Positions 7,414 through 15,635 of a DNA stretch of 31,204 nucleotides are shown in pieces. How positions within the stretch are numbered: position 1 is the stretch's first letter; every line of letters begins with the position of its first letter. The stretch comes from Roseiflexaceae bacterium UBA965 (GTDB taxonomy: Bacteria > Chloroflexota > Chloroflexia > Chloroflexales > Roseiflexaceae): positions 1 to 31,204 of the forward strand of contig DBCF01000174.1 in the NCBI GenBank assembly GCA_002292925.1, written 5' to 3'. Under the pieces are notes generated by a model, which worked only from the letters and a program-made list of their open reading frames with translations, was not told the DNA's origin and did no database searches. The translations under genes were made by a program, and so were the position numbers.

Positions 7414-9267
7414 TTAATTGCGTACGACGCCACGGTGCTCAAGGATACGATTGGTCACGAATTCGGCAGTCAACGGCAACCCGTCACACAAATTGACGGC
7501 GCGCAGTTTGCCTGCCAAGGCCGGCACATGACTACACAGCAATTGGAGCATCTGGCTGTCTTGGTTCAATTCCACCACATAGATTTCGTCATGCTGTGCC
7601 ACAAACTGACTGATATCGTCGTTGAATGGCAATGCCCGGAGCCGCAGGTAGCTACTTTCGATCCCTTGGGCTTGCAAATAATCACGTGCTTCCCGCACCG
7701 CATCATGCGTCGACCCGTAGGCGATAATCCCCACCGACGCACCGGGCTTGCTATCAACAATTGGTGCTGGCACGAGGTTGCGGGCCGTGTCGTGTTTGCG
7801 CGACAAGCGATCCATGTTGCGCTTCCAGTCGTCGTTGCGCTCGCTGTACACCGCCGCTTCGTTATGCCCAGTCCCACGCCCCAACCACGCCGCCCGGGGG
7901 TGTTGATTGCCGGGGATGGTGCGATAGGGCACGCCATCACCATCGATATCGCGATACCGGCCCCATTGGTTGTTGTGTTCCGCCAAAAAGGTCTCGAATG
8001 ATTCGGTGTGCAATACTTTGCCACGGTTGAGTGGTTGGCTGGGGTAATCAAATGGCTTGGTCATCCAATTGTTCATCCCCAAATCGAGGTCACTCAATAC
8101 CAGCACCGGTGTTTGCAGCTGCTCCGCCAAATCAAAGGCCAACCCAGCGAAATCAAAGCACTCTTGCATCGAACCAGGCAACAAACAGACGTGGCGGCTA
8201 TCGCCATGCCCGAGGTAGTAGGCCGACAAAATATCCCCTTGCGATACTCGCGTAGGCAACCCAGTCGAAGGTCCCATCCGCATAATATCCCAGATCACAA
8301 TCGGCACTTCGGCAAAGTATGCCAAGCCGCCGAATTCATTCATCAACGAAATTCCCGGTCCCGACGTTGCTGTCATTGCCCGGCTCCCCGCCCAGCCTGC
8401 ACCCACAATGATGCCTGCAGCAGCGAGTTCATCTTCGGCTTGGATGATGGCGTAGTTGACTTTGCCATCCTCGGCCGGGCGCAATTTGGGGGCATAGTCG
8501 GTAATCGCATCGACGAGACTCGTTGACGGGGTAATCGGGTACCATGCCACTACTGACACGCCACCCACCAGCGCACCGATACCCGCCGCCGTATTGCCGT
8601 CGATTAGGATTTGGCCGCCAGTTTCGTTCATGGCTGCGACCCGGAATGGGTCTTGCTTGGGCAAATTAGCCCGCACATAGTTTATCGCCAAATCAACCAT
8701 GCCCAAATTCATGTCAACCGCTTTGCGCTTACCATTGAAATGGTGCATCAAGGCGTCTTCGATTTGGCCACGATCAATCCCCAACAACTCGGTCAAAACC
8801 CCCACATAGGCCATATTGATGATGTAATCACGCAGGCTCTGGGGTGGGTTGAGTTCTTTGATGAATTCTTTGACGGGTACTGCGTACGACACCACATCGC
8901 TTCGTGGAGTGGTGAATTTGAGGTCGGCGGGGTGGATACAGACACCACCACTGGGGAGTTTGGCCAAATCCTCGTCAGAGGTCCGTGGATTAAAGGCAAT
9001 CAAAATTTCAGAATGTTCGCGTCGTGCCGTATAGCCATGCTTACTGACACGGATGGCGTACCACGTTGGTAAGCCTTGGATATTCGAAGGGAACAGGTTC
9101 TTACCACTCACCGGAATACCCATTTTGAAAATGGCACGGATAAGGGCGTTGTTGGCTGTCTGACTCCCCGAACCATTTTCGGTGGCCGCCACGATGGTAA
9201 AGTCGTTGACGATTGGGGTGTGCGGATCATACGTTGATGACTGGACAGCGGTGTCAATTATTGTCAT
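7414..9267 (-). CDS. korA: 2-oxoacid:ferredoxin oxidoreductase, fused gamma-alpha subunit
   Basis: A 617-residue protein in which the gamma domain (about 20-200, starting FTIVAATENGSGSQTANNAL) precedes the alpha domain (about 215-617). The alpha part holds the conserved YPITPSTS motif (243-250), which contacts substrate and thiamine diphosphate, and a later transketolase C-terminal-like region (about 500-600, VGIIAYGSTHDAVREA). With the beta subunit downstream it forms an (alpha-gamma)2-beta2 type enzyme in the cytoplasm, used in an oxidative or reductive TCA route and as a ferredoxin reductant source. The GGGAG ribosome site sits 8 nt before the ATG. An extended -10 promoter lies at 9303-9311. 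Subunit choice is firm; the exact 2-oxoacid is inferred. Confidence 0.93.
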   Translation of the reverse strand: MTIIDTAVQSSTYDPHTPIVNDFTIVAATENGSGSQTANNALIRAIFKMGIPVSGKNLFPSNIQGLPTWYAIRVSKHGYTARREHSEILIAFNPRTSDEDLAKLPSGGVCIHPADLKFTTPRSDVVSYAVPVKEFIKELNPPQSLRDYIINMAYVGVLTELLGIDRGQIEDALMHHFNGKRKAVDMNLGMVDLAINYVRANLPKQDPFRVAAMNETGGQILIDGNTAAGIGALVGGVSVVAWYPITPSTSLVDAITDYAPKLRPAEDGKVNYAIIQAEDELAAAGIIVGAGWAGSRAMTATSGPGISLMNEFGGLAYFAEVPIVIWDIMRMGPSTGLPTRVSQGDILSAYYLGHGDSRHVCLLPGSMQECFDFAGLAFDLAEQLQTPVLVLSDLDLGMNNWMTKPFDYPSQPLNRGKVLHTESFETFLAEHNNQWGRYRDIDGDGVPYRTIPGNQHPRAAWLGRGTGHNEAAVYSERNDDWKRNMDRLSRKHDTARNLVPAPIVDSKPGASVGIIAYGSTHDAVREARDYLQAQGIESSYLRLRALPFNDDISQFVAQHDEIYVVELNQDSQMLQLLCSHVPALAGKLRAVNLCDGLPLTAEFVTNRILEHRGVVRN

Positions 9268-9302
9268 GCCAAGCTCCCATGATTTGCCATTATGCGCCGG
9301 TT

Positions 9303-9311
9303 ATTATAGCA
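9303..9311 (-). promoter_or_regulatory. Extended -10 promoter of korAB
   Basis: On the minus strand TGCTATAAT is a perfect extended -10 element (TGn plus TATAAT). No good -35 stands at 17 nt; TTGCAT lies 20 nt upstream. Transcription should start near 9296, giving a leader of about 30 nt before the korA ATG. Confidence 0.65.
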
Positions 9312-9441
9312 CAGGAATGATACATTGCATGCAACAGTGTACGATAACGCCGGAGCGACACATCATGCGACACACCACCGCTTACCGTGCCATACTTATG
9401 GGTAATTTTGCGAAAGCCCAATCATCGCTTTTCCAACTACA

Positions 9442-9480
9442 CCCCAATGTCATTCCATACTAGGTGGAATGACATTGGGG
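9442..9480. repeat. Perfect 16-bp inverted repeat between pyrE and korA
   Basis: Arms 9442-9457 (CCCCAATGTCATTCCA) and 9465-9480 are exact reverse complements with a 7-nt loop. It lies 77 bp past the pyrE stop codon on the same strand. It could be the end of the pyrE transcript, but neither side has a U-run. The GTCATTCC...GGAATGAC core is like widespread REP-type palindromes, and a second element with the same core is at 19806-19839. The rest of the 289-bp gap (9268-9556) holds the korA promoter and nothing else I can name. Confidence 0.6.
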
Positions 9481-9556
9481 TAAAGCACATGACATAGATT
9501 TTGTGTTCTCAAAAACTCTTTTACCCACACCATCATCCTGCCACCGTAGCGTCGCC

Positions 9557-10174
9557 CTAAACCGCCCATTCTTTGGGGTTAGCGCTCCAGGCTTCGACGG
9601 TCGCCCGCTGGTCTGCTTTGATATACCCAGCCGACACTGCGGCGTCAAGCAACGGCGTCAACCACGTCAACGGTGTCAACGGGGCATTGGCCGCCACAAA
9701 TCGGTCAAATGTGGCTTGCCAACCATACGTAAAGATACACGCGCAAGTGACAGCACTGGCGCCTTCGGTGTATAATGCTTCGATAGCAGTCACGGCACTT
9801 TCGCCCGTTGACACGGTATCTTCGAGTAACAACACCCGTTTGCCTTTGATATCGGCGCCTTCGACTTGGCGCCCGCGGCCGTGGGTTTTGGCGCCGCTCC
9901 GTACATATGCCATCGGGCGGGCAGCCCGCTCGGCCACCCATGCTGCCCATGGGATGCCCGCAGTGGCGGTGCCCGCCACCACGTCGGCATCCGTCAACAG
10001 CGCCGCAAAGGCATCACTGATAATTTGGCGCGTGGCCACATCACCAATCAACAAACGATTGTCGCAATAAATCGGCGACTTAATCCCCGATGCAAAGGTA
10101 AACGGCTCGTGGGGGCGCAACAACACCGCATGCGCTTGCAACAACGCCAACGCCACCTGGGATTGATTCGACAT
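9557..10174 (-). CDS. pyrE: Orotate phosphoribosyltransferase
   Basis: A 205-residue enzyme that joins orotate and PRPP to give orotidine 5'-monophosphate in de novo pyrimidine synthesis, in the cytoplasm. The PRPP-binding signature is VLLLEDTVSTGES (114-126), and the flexible catalytic loop is SGAKTHGRGRQVEG (93-106), with Lys96, His98 and Arg102 as expected. FTFASGIKSPIYCDNR (26-41) is the family's orotate-site strand. I chose the ATG at 10174 because AAGGAG stands 6 nt upstream. Two earlier in-frame ATGs (10189, 10219) would place that site inside the gene. It stands apart from other pyr genes and diverges from the Hsp70-like gene with 16 bp between starts. Confidence 0.93.
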   Translation of the reverse strand: MSNQSQVALALLQAHAVLLRPHEPFTFASGIKSPIYCDNRLLIGDVATRQIISDAFAALLTDADVVAGTATAGIPWAAWVAERAARPMAYVRSGAKTHGRGRQVEGADIKGKRVLLLEDTVSTGESAVTAIEALYTEGASAVTCACIFTYGWQATFDRFVAANAPLTPLTWLTPLLDAAVSAGYIKADQRATVEAWSANPKEWAV

Positions 10175-10190
10175 GAGAGGCTCCTTCATT

Positions 10191-11573
10191 ATGTACGTCG
10201 GATTAGACTTCGGTACCACAAACTCTAGTGTATCAATTTATGACGGCTCCACCGTCACCTTGTTACCACTCGACCCATTTAGCGCCAACCCCCGCGTCAT
10301 GCGCACCACCTTGTTTGTGGCCCGGGGCGGTACTGACCGCAAACCCGAGCCCGGTGAGCGCTTTATCGGCCGCGAAGCCATCAATCGCTTTACCCAAGCC
10401 AATGTGGGTCGCACCATCGAATACGCCTGGCAAGATTTCGGCAAAACCGAGTTGCTCGATGGCAACGGTGCCGTCATCTTCCAGAGTATTGGTGCCCTTA
10501 TCGACCAAAACATCCCCGGACGCTTGTTTCAATCACTCAAATCTCACTTGCGCGATAGTGACTTTGTCGATACCAACGTCTTTGGTACCCCCTACCGCAT
10601 CGAAGAGCTGGTCGCCATCGTAATCCGTATGATTGTCGACCGCATCGAAGTCATCCTCGGCAACAAAGTCACCCGCATGGTCATCGGGCGCCCCGTCCAC
10701 TATTCACACAACCCCGACCACGACCAAATCGCCATCGACCGCATGCGCGAAGCCTGCCAATTGGCCGCCTTGCCCCAATTCGCCTTTTTGCCCGAACCCA
10801 ACGCCGCCGCCGTGGCCTATGCCCGCACCGCCCCCGCCGACCAACGAGCCTTGGTCTTTGACTTTGGTGGCGGTACCCTCGACGTCACAATTATCACCAC
10901 CGACGGCAAGGGGGGCAGCCGCGTCCTCAGCAACGACGGTGTCCCCGTCGGTGGTGACGTGATGGATCAACGCATCATGATGGGCAAACTCCTCTCCCAC
11001 TTTGGCGTCGAATCCAAAATCGGCCGCCAACGCATGCCCTTCCCTGCCGCAATCTCCGATCGCCTCAGCGAATGGCAGAGTATTTTCGAGTTGTCCCACC
11101 CCAAATACATGCCCGTCATCGAAGATTTGCTCCATACCAGCACCCAACCCGAATTAGTGGCCCAGCTCAAAGTGTTGGTCAATCAAAACTATGGCTTGCC
11201 CCTGTTTGAAGCAGTCGAACACGCCAAAGTACGCCTCAGTAACGACGAACGCACCAATGTGTCGATGCATGTGCCGGGCATCGACATCGAACAACTCATC
11301 GAGCGCTGGGATTTCGAGCGCCTGATTGGTCCCGACATCCGCACCGTGGCCGCCTGTATCGATCGCGCCGTGGCCGCCGCCAACCTCAGCCACAATGACA
11401 TCAACGTGGTACTCCGTACCGGCGGTTCGTCCCGCATTCCGGCCTTTGTGCGCATGCTGACCCAACGCTTTGGCAGTGCCGCCATGGTCGAAATGGACCC
11501 CTTCACCGGTGTGGCCCAAGGACTGGGTATCGCCGCCGCCGATGATGCCTTTTTTGCCCAACTGCAAAAATAA
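10191..11573 (+). CDS. YegD-like Hsp70 ATPase without substrate-binding domain
   Basis: A 460-residue protein of the actin/Hsp70 ATPase fold. Phosphate-1 is GLDFGTTNSS (4-13), phosphate-2 is LVFDFGGGTLDVT (221-233), the connect segment is FLPEPNAAAVAYA (199-211), and the adenosine motif is RTGGSSRIPAF (409-419). The VIGRP strand (164-168) is shared with E. coli YegD. Length and the absence of a beta-sandwich substrate domain after about 445 also match YegD rather than DnaK. YegD-type proteins have no firmly known client. An ATG at 10173 is in frame, but homologous proteins begin at the MYVGLDFGTT strand, so I use 10191. It is the only plus-strand gene before ileS here and ends at a bidirectional hairpin. 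Confidence 0.88.
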   Translation: MYVGLDFGTTNSSVSIYDGSTVTLLPLDPFSANPRVMRTTLFVARGGTDRKPEPGERFIGREAINRFTQANVGRTIEYAWQDFGKTELLDGNGAVIFQSIGALIDQNIPGRLFQSLKSHLRDSDFVDTNVFGTPYRIEELVAIVIRMIVDRIEVILGNKVTRMVIGRPVHYSHNPDHDQIAIDRMREACQLAALPQFAFLPEPNAAAVAYARTAPADQRALVFDFGGGTLDVTIITTDGKGGSRVLSNDGVPVGGDVMDQRIMMGKLLSHFGVESKIGRQRMPFPAAISDRLSEWQSIFELSHPKYMPVIEDLLHTSTQPELVAQLKVLVNQNYGLPLFEAVEHAKVRLSNDERTNVSMHVPGIDIEQLIERWDFERLIGPDIRTVAACIDRAVAAANLSHNDINVVLRTGGSSRIPAFVRMLTQRFGSAAMVEMDPFTGVAQGLGIAAADDAFFAQLQK

Positions 11574-11584
11574 CCCGTGCACAA

Positions 11585-11623
11585 CAAAAACGTCGGAGCT
11601 TTCGTGATGAAAGCTCCGACGTT
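11585..11623. terminator. Bidirectional terminator between the Hsp70 and zinc-ribbon genes
   Basis: A perfect 14-bp stem (11589-11602 and 11610-11623, AACGTCGGAGCTTT and its complement) with a 7-nt loop. It lies between two convergent genes, 15 bp after one stop and 18 bp before the other. On the minus strand it is followed by U-rich sequence (UUUGUUGU), so it acts best for the small gene at 11642-11836. It may also stop Hsp70 transcripts. Confidence 0.8.
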
Positions 11624-11641
11624 ACCGTGACCAGTGGGGAA

Positions 11642-11836
11642 TTAACCCAAGGTCTTTTGGTGGCAGGTGCGGTGGTGGTAGGTCTTGTTGCGACGGCGAT
11701 CGTCCATCAACACAATCATTTCACGGTCGTTCATGATGCGTTGGTTGCAGTTGACGCAGGTGTGCACCGTGGCGCGACCACTCTTGTCACGTGACGTGAC
11801 GTCCGTCTTTGACTTACCCTTGGTTTCTTTGGCCAT
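11642..11836 (-). CDS. Small CxxC/HxxC zinc-ribbon-like protein, unknown role
   Basis: A 64-residue, very basic protein that I do not recognise by name. The first 25 residues are Lys/Arg/Ser/Thr-rich and likely flexible. The rest has Cys27-x-x-Cys30 and, 23 residues later, His54-His55-x-x-Cys58-His59, a plausible single zinc site. Charge, size and zinc ligands suggest nucleic-acid or ribosome contact, as for small ribosome-associated proteins, but this is inference. It has its own perfect TATAAT promoter with a palindrome over the -10, a TGGAG ribosome site 8 nt before the ATG, and a strong terminator, so it is an independently controlled, well-formed gene rather than a chance reading frame. 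Confidence 0.8.
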   Translation of the reverse strand: MAKETKGKSKTDVTSRDKSGRATVHTCVNCNQRIMNDREMIVLMDDRRRNKTYHHRTCHQKTLG

Positions 11837-11872
11837 GATAATGCTCCATGTATCTCATATGAATACGAAAAC

Positions 11873-11892
11873 ATGTGGTGATTATACCACAT
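11873..11892. promoter_or_regulatory. Palindrome over the -10 of the zinc-ribbon gene
   Basis: ATGTGGT, six bases, ACCACAT: a perfect 7-bp inverted repeat covering the -10 hexamer and the predicted transcript start. This is the place and geometry of a repressor operator. The matching regulator is not identifiable from the window. The DNA from about 11915 to 12005 holds nothing else I can name. Confidence 0.5.
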
Positions 11893-11910
11893 TACACAAT
11901 AACAATGTAA
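11881..11910 (-). promoter_or_regulatory. Promoter of the small zinc-ribbon gene
   Basis: On the minus strand: TTACAT (11905-11910), an 18-nt spacer, then a perfect TATAAT (11881-11886). The predicted start is near 11874, about 38 nt before the ATG. The -35 is weak. Confidence 0.65.
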
Positions 11911-12006
11911 GAGAAAAACTTTCCGCAATTATGCCTAATCGAACCCAATTATTGCCCCGTTGCGGCCACGCAACCACCATACCACTTCACCCACGCACAT
12001 TTCACA

Positions 12007-12035
12007 TTTTCATCATGACAAAAATACAGTATAAT
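12007..12035 (+). promoter_or_regulatory. Promoter of the ileS T-box leader
   Basis: TTTTCA (12007-12012), a 17-nt spacer, then a perfect TATAAT (12030-12035). Transcription should start near 12042, directly at the base of T-box Stem I. Confidence 0.75.
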
Positions 12036-12042
12036 GCCCACA

Positions 12043-12300
12043 TAGCGATGACGAAGACACGTCGGCAGTTCCCCGTTTGACCAGCGATTGCGCGAGTGGT
12101 GAGAGGCGCAACAACGACACTGACCGGTATCCCTTCTGAGCAGGAGGCCCAAGCAGCCCACGCTGTGTGTAAGCCGACCGGGTGCCCTCCGTCATTGGGG
12201 CAGAGCGTGTTAGCGCTCACAAAGCGGCCACATTCATGTGGCAATCAGGGTGGTACCGCGGGGTCTCTGCACCTCGTCCCTGCTAGGGGCGGGTTTTTTT
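12043..12300 (+). promoter_or_regulatory. Ile-specific T-box riboswitch controlling ileS
   Basis: All main T-box parts are in order. Stem I opens with GATGACGAAGA (from 12048); the distal loop has GTGGTGAGAG; the specifier is ATC at 12129-12131, placed exactly 10 nt before the end of a GAGC element as in the B. subtilis glyQS leader. Then follow a GCCGACCGGG region, the T-box AGGGTGGTACCGCG (12247-12260), and a terminator. ATC is an Ile codon. The bulge TGGT (12251-12254) fits the ACCA end of tRNA-Ile (discriminator A). Uncharged tRNA-Ile should favour the antiterminator and so switch on ileS when isoleucyl-tRNA runs low. Confidence 0.93.
12271..12300 (+). terminator. T-box attenuator terminator
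   Basis: ACCTCGTCCCT (12271-12281) pairs with AGGGGCGGGT (12285-12294) around a 3-nt loop with one bulged C, followed by seven U residues. It overlaps the downstream side of the T-box structure and lies 34 nt before the ileS ATG. Confidence 0.88.
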
Positions 12301-12334
12301 GTGTTGTTTTTTGCCACACCAAAAGGGGATTTGT

Positions 12335-15300
12335 ATGACATTTCGTGCAGTCGACACGCGTGCGTCATTTGTCGCACTCGAAGATCGCATCGGCGAGTAT
12401 TGGCGCGTAAACGACATCAAGCGCCATGCCCTCGCTCACGGCGACCACGCCAAACCATTCATCTTTTACGAAGGGCCTCCCACCGCCAACGGCAAACCGG
12501 GGGTGCACCACGTCGAAGCCCGTGTCTCCAAAGACATCATCATCCGCTACCATCGCATGTGTGGCCAATACGTCATCGGCGCTCGTGGTGGCTGGGATAC
12601 CCACGGCCTGCCCGTCGAAATCGAAGTCGAAAAAAAGCTGGGCTTTGCCGGTAAACCCGACATCGAACGCTACGGCATCGCCAACTTCAATGCCGAATGC
12701 AAAAACAGCGTGTTGACCTATATCGGCGAATGGGAAAAAATGACCGACCGCATCGCCTATTGGATCGACATGGAAAAACCCTACAGTACCTTCGATAATT
12801 CCTACATCGAATCACTGTGGTGGATCCTGCGCCAATTCTGGGATCGCGATTTGCTCTTCCGCGACTACAAAGTCACCATGCACTGCCCGCGCTGTGGCAC
12901 CACCCTCAGCGATGCTGAAGTCAACCAAGGCTACGAAGACGACGTCGATGACCCCTCGGTCTGGTTGCGCTTCCGCCTTGACCCCAGTGGCCATCCCCTC
13001 GACACCGCCCTCGCCGGTGCCGCATTCTTGGCATGGACCACCACTCCCTGGACCCTGCCCGCCAACGTGGCCCTGGCCGTCAACCCCGATGCCGACTATG
13101 TGCTGGCCGAGACCGGCCCAGACGACAAACGCGAAAAAGTCATCCTCGCCGCTAGCCTGGCCGAAAAAGTCCTCGGTGAGGGGCATACCATCCTCGCCAC
13201 CTACACCGGCAGCCAATTGACCGGCGCCCGCTACACCCGCTTGTTTGATGGTGTCCCTGGCCCCGGCGATACCCCTGACCTCAGCCAAGGCTACCTCGTC
13301 ATCGGCGACGACTTCGTCTCGCTCGACGACGGTACCGGCATCGTGCACATCGCCCCCGCCTATGGCGACCTCGATGTGGGCCGCAAACATGGCTTACCGA
13401 CCCTCTTTTCGGTCGATTTGAATGGCAACACGATGGCTCAGTTCGAGTCACTCGGCTTCGCCAACTTGTTTTTCAAGGCGGCCGACCCGGTCATCACCAA
13501 AGTGCTCAAAGAGCGGGGCGATTTGTTCAAAAGCGCCCGCGTCAAGCACACCTACCCTTTCTGTTGGCGCTGCAAAACGCCGCTGTTGTTTTTTGCCAAA
13601 CCCAGCTGGTACATCCGCACCACCGCCCTCAAAGATCGCTTGGTTGCCACCAACCAAGAAGTCCAATGGGTGCCAGAGCACATCAAAAACGGCCGCTTTG
13701 GCAACTGGTTGTCCAACAACATCGACTGGGCCATTAGCCGCGAACGCTATTGGGGCACTCCGTTGCCCATCTGGATTTCGGCCGACGGCCTCCACAGCGA
13801 ATGTATCGGCTCAGTAGCCGAATTGTCAGCCAAGGTAGGCCGCTCGTTGAGCGACCTCGACTTGCACCGCCCCTATGTCGACGAAATCACCTGGGAAGAT
13901 CCCGTCCACGGCACCATGCGCCGCATCCCCGATGTGGCCGACTGCTGGTTTGACTCGGGCGCCATGCCGGTGGCACAGTGGCACTACCCCTTCGAAAACA
14001 AAGAACTCTTCGAGAAGTACGCCGGCCAAGCCGACTACATCTCCGAAGCCATCGACCAAACTCGGGGCTGGTTCTATACCCTGCACGCCGTCTCAACCCT
14101 GCTCTTTGACCGTCCCGCCTTCAAAAACGTGATTTGTTTGGGGCACATCCTCGACGGCAAAGGCGAAAAAATGTCCAAGTCCAAGGGCAATATCGTCAAT
14201 CCGTGGGACATCATTAACGAATTCGGCACCGATGCCGTGCGCTGGTACATGTTTGCCTCGGCACCGCCCTACAACCCCCGCCGCTTTTCGCGCGAGTTGG
14301 TAGGCGACATGTTGCGCCAATTCACCTTGACCCTCTGGAACACCTATTCGTTTTTTGTGACCTATGCCAACCTCGATGGCTGGACCCCTGCCGGCCTACT
14401 CAACGCCGACGGCAGCCTGACCCTCGACATCGCCACCCTCACCAACCCCCTCGACCGCTGGGCCTTGGCCCGCCTCGACAATTTGGTGCGTACCGTCACC
14501 ACCGAACTGGACGGCTACGACATCCATGCCCCCGCCAAAGCCATTGAGCGATTCGTCGAAGAAATGTCCAACTGGTACGTGCGCCGCAGTCGCCGGCGCT
14601 TCTGGAAGACCGCCAACGACGCTGACACCCAAGCCGCCTATGCCACCTTGTATACCTGCTTGGTCACGTTGAGTAAGCTCCTCGCCCCATTCATGCCCTT
14701 TATGGCCGAGGAAATCTACGCCAATTTGGTGCTCAGCAAAGCCCCCAACGCCAGCAATTCGGTCCACATGGCCAGCTGGCCGGTGAGTGTACCCGCCTGG
14801 AGCGACGACGCCCTCGTGCAAAGCATCGACGTGGTGCAAACCATTGTCGGCTTGGGTCGGGCTGCCCGCCGCAGTGCCGCCACCAAAATCCGCCAACCTC
14901 TGCCCCTCATGCTGGTGCGCGTCCCCACCAATGTGGCGGCCAGTCTGCCCGCCTTTGAAGGCGACCTGCGTGAAGAGCTCAACGTCAAAGCGATACGCTG
15001 GCTCGAAACTGGCGCCACCTTCATCGATTACCGCTTCAAACCCAACTTGCGCGTGGTCGGCAAAAAATACGGCAAACTAGTGCCCGCCTTGTCCGAAGCC
15101 CTCAAAGCCCTCGACAACGACAGTGCCCGCGCCCATGCCATCGCCGTCGAAAACGGCCAGTCGTTTGAGCTGGTGGTCGATGGCCAAACCTTGACCATTG
15201 CCCCCGACGAAGTATTGGTCGAGACCTCGTCACCCGATGGTTATGCCGTCGCCGAAGAAAACGGCGTTCTGGCCGCCCTCGATACCACCCTCACCCCCGA

Positions 15301-15580
15301 TTTGGTGGCCGAAGGTATCGCCCGTGAAGTGGTGCGCTACATCCAAGATGCCCGCAAAAACGCCGGCTTCGCGATTTCGGACCGGATCAACGTCGTCATC
15401 GACGGCGTCGCCAATGATCCATTGCTCACCGCTACCATCGCCACTTGGCACGACTATATGTGCACCGAAACCCTCGCCGAGGAATTGGTGCTGGGCAAAG
15501 GCCTGCCCGGCGCCCATAGCGAGACCCTCGAACTCGACGACAAAACTCTCACGATTGCCGTCAGTCGCGCCTCGGCGTAA
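12335..15580 (+). CDS. ileS: Isoleucyl-tRNA synthetase, type 2 (GXHH active-site variant)
   Basis: A 1081-residue class I synthetase that charges tRNA-Ile. The length, the GWDTHGLPVEIEVEKKLG strand after the first motif, and the lack of the type-1 C-terminal zinc domain fit IleRS2 (the eukaryote-like type). The first signature, normally HXGH, reads Gly56-Val-His-His59, so residues 1 and 3 are swapped. The second signature is Lys612-Met-Ser-Lys-Ser616. CPRCGTT (about 184) and CWRCKTP (about 409) lie around the inserted CP1 editing domain, and TTPWTLPAN marks editing-domain sequence. IleRS2 is known for mupirocin resistance, and the swapped motif for an extreme form. I chose the ATG at 12335 (GGGGA 6 nt upstream) since the longer frame begins in the terminator. 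Confidence 0.97.
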   Translation: MTFRAVDTRASFVALEDRIGEYWRVNDIKRHALAHGDHAKPFIFYEGPPTANGKPGVHHVEARVSKDIIIRYHRMCGQYVIGARGGWDTHGLPVEIEVEKKLGFAGKPDIERYGIANFNAECKNSVLTYIGEWEKMTDRIAYWIDMEKPYSTFDNSYIESLWWILRQFWDRDLLFRDYKVTMHCPRCGTTLSDAEVNQGYEDDVDDPSVWLRFRLDPSGHPLDTALAGAAFLAWTTTPWTLPANVALAVNPDADYVLAETGPDDKREKVILAASLAEKVLGEGHTILATYTGSQLTGARYTRLFDGVPGPGDTPDLSQGYLVIGDDFVSLDDGTGIVHIAPAYGDLDVGRKHGLPTLFSVDLNGNTMAQFESLGFANLFFKAADPVITKVLKERGDLFKSARVKHTYPFCWRCKTPLLFFAKPSWYIRTTALKDRLVATNQEVQWVPEHIKNGRFGNWLSNNIDWAISRERYWGTPLPIWISADGLHSECIGSVAELSAKVGRSLSDLDLHRPYVDEITWEDPVHGTMRRIPDVADCWFDSGAMPVAQWHYPFENKELFEKYAGQADYISEAIDQTRGWFYTLHAVSTLLFDRPAFKNVICLGHILDGKGEKMSKSKGNIVNPWDIINEFGTDAVRWYMFASAPPYNPRRFSRELVGDMLRQFTLTLWNTYSFFVTYANLDGWTPAGLLNADGSLTLDIATLTNPLDRWALARLDNLVRTVTTELDGYDIHAPAKAIERFVEEMSNWYVRRSRRRFWKTANDADTQAAYATLYTCLVTLSKLLAPFMPFMAEEIYANLVLSKAPNASNSVHMASWPVSVPAWSDDALVQSIDVVQTIVGLGRAARRSAATKIRQPLPLMLVRVPTNVAASLPAFEGDLREELNVKAIRWLETGATFIDYRFKPNLRVVGKKYGKLVPALSEALKALDNDSARAHAIAVENGQSFELVVDGQTLTIAPDEVLVETSSPDGYAVAEENGVLAALDTTLTPDLVAEGIAREVVRYIQDARKNAGFAISDRINVVIDGVANDPLLTATIATWHDYMCTETLAEELVLGKGLPGAHSETLELDDKTLTIAVSRASA

Positions 15581-15596
15581 ATCAACGTCCGTTACC

Positions 15597-15631
15597 ACAG
15601 CCCCTGCAGTGATTTGCATTGCAGGGGCTGT
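15597..15631 (+). terminator. Hairpin after ileS
   Basis: A perfect 12-bp stem (ACAGCCCCTGCA at 15597-15608 and its complement at 15620-15631) with an 11-nt loop, 17 nt after the ileS stop. Only a weak U-run follows (ACUCUUGACAUUUUC). The promoter of the next gene begins 5 nt later. Confidence 0.65.
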
Positions 15632-15635
15632 ACTC

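Noticed and set aside
9182..9463. A 93-residue open frame on the plus strand over the korA start
   Set aside because: It overlaps the antisense of korA and its promoter and shows no family pattern.
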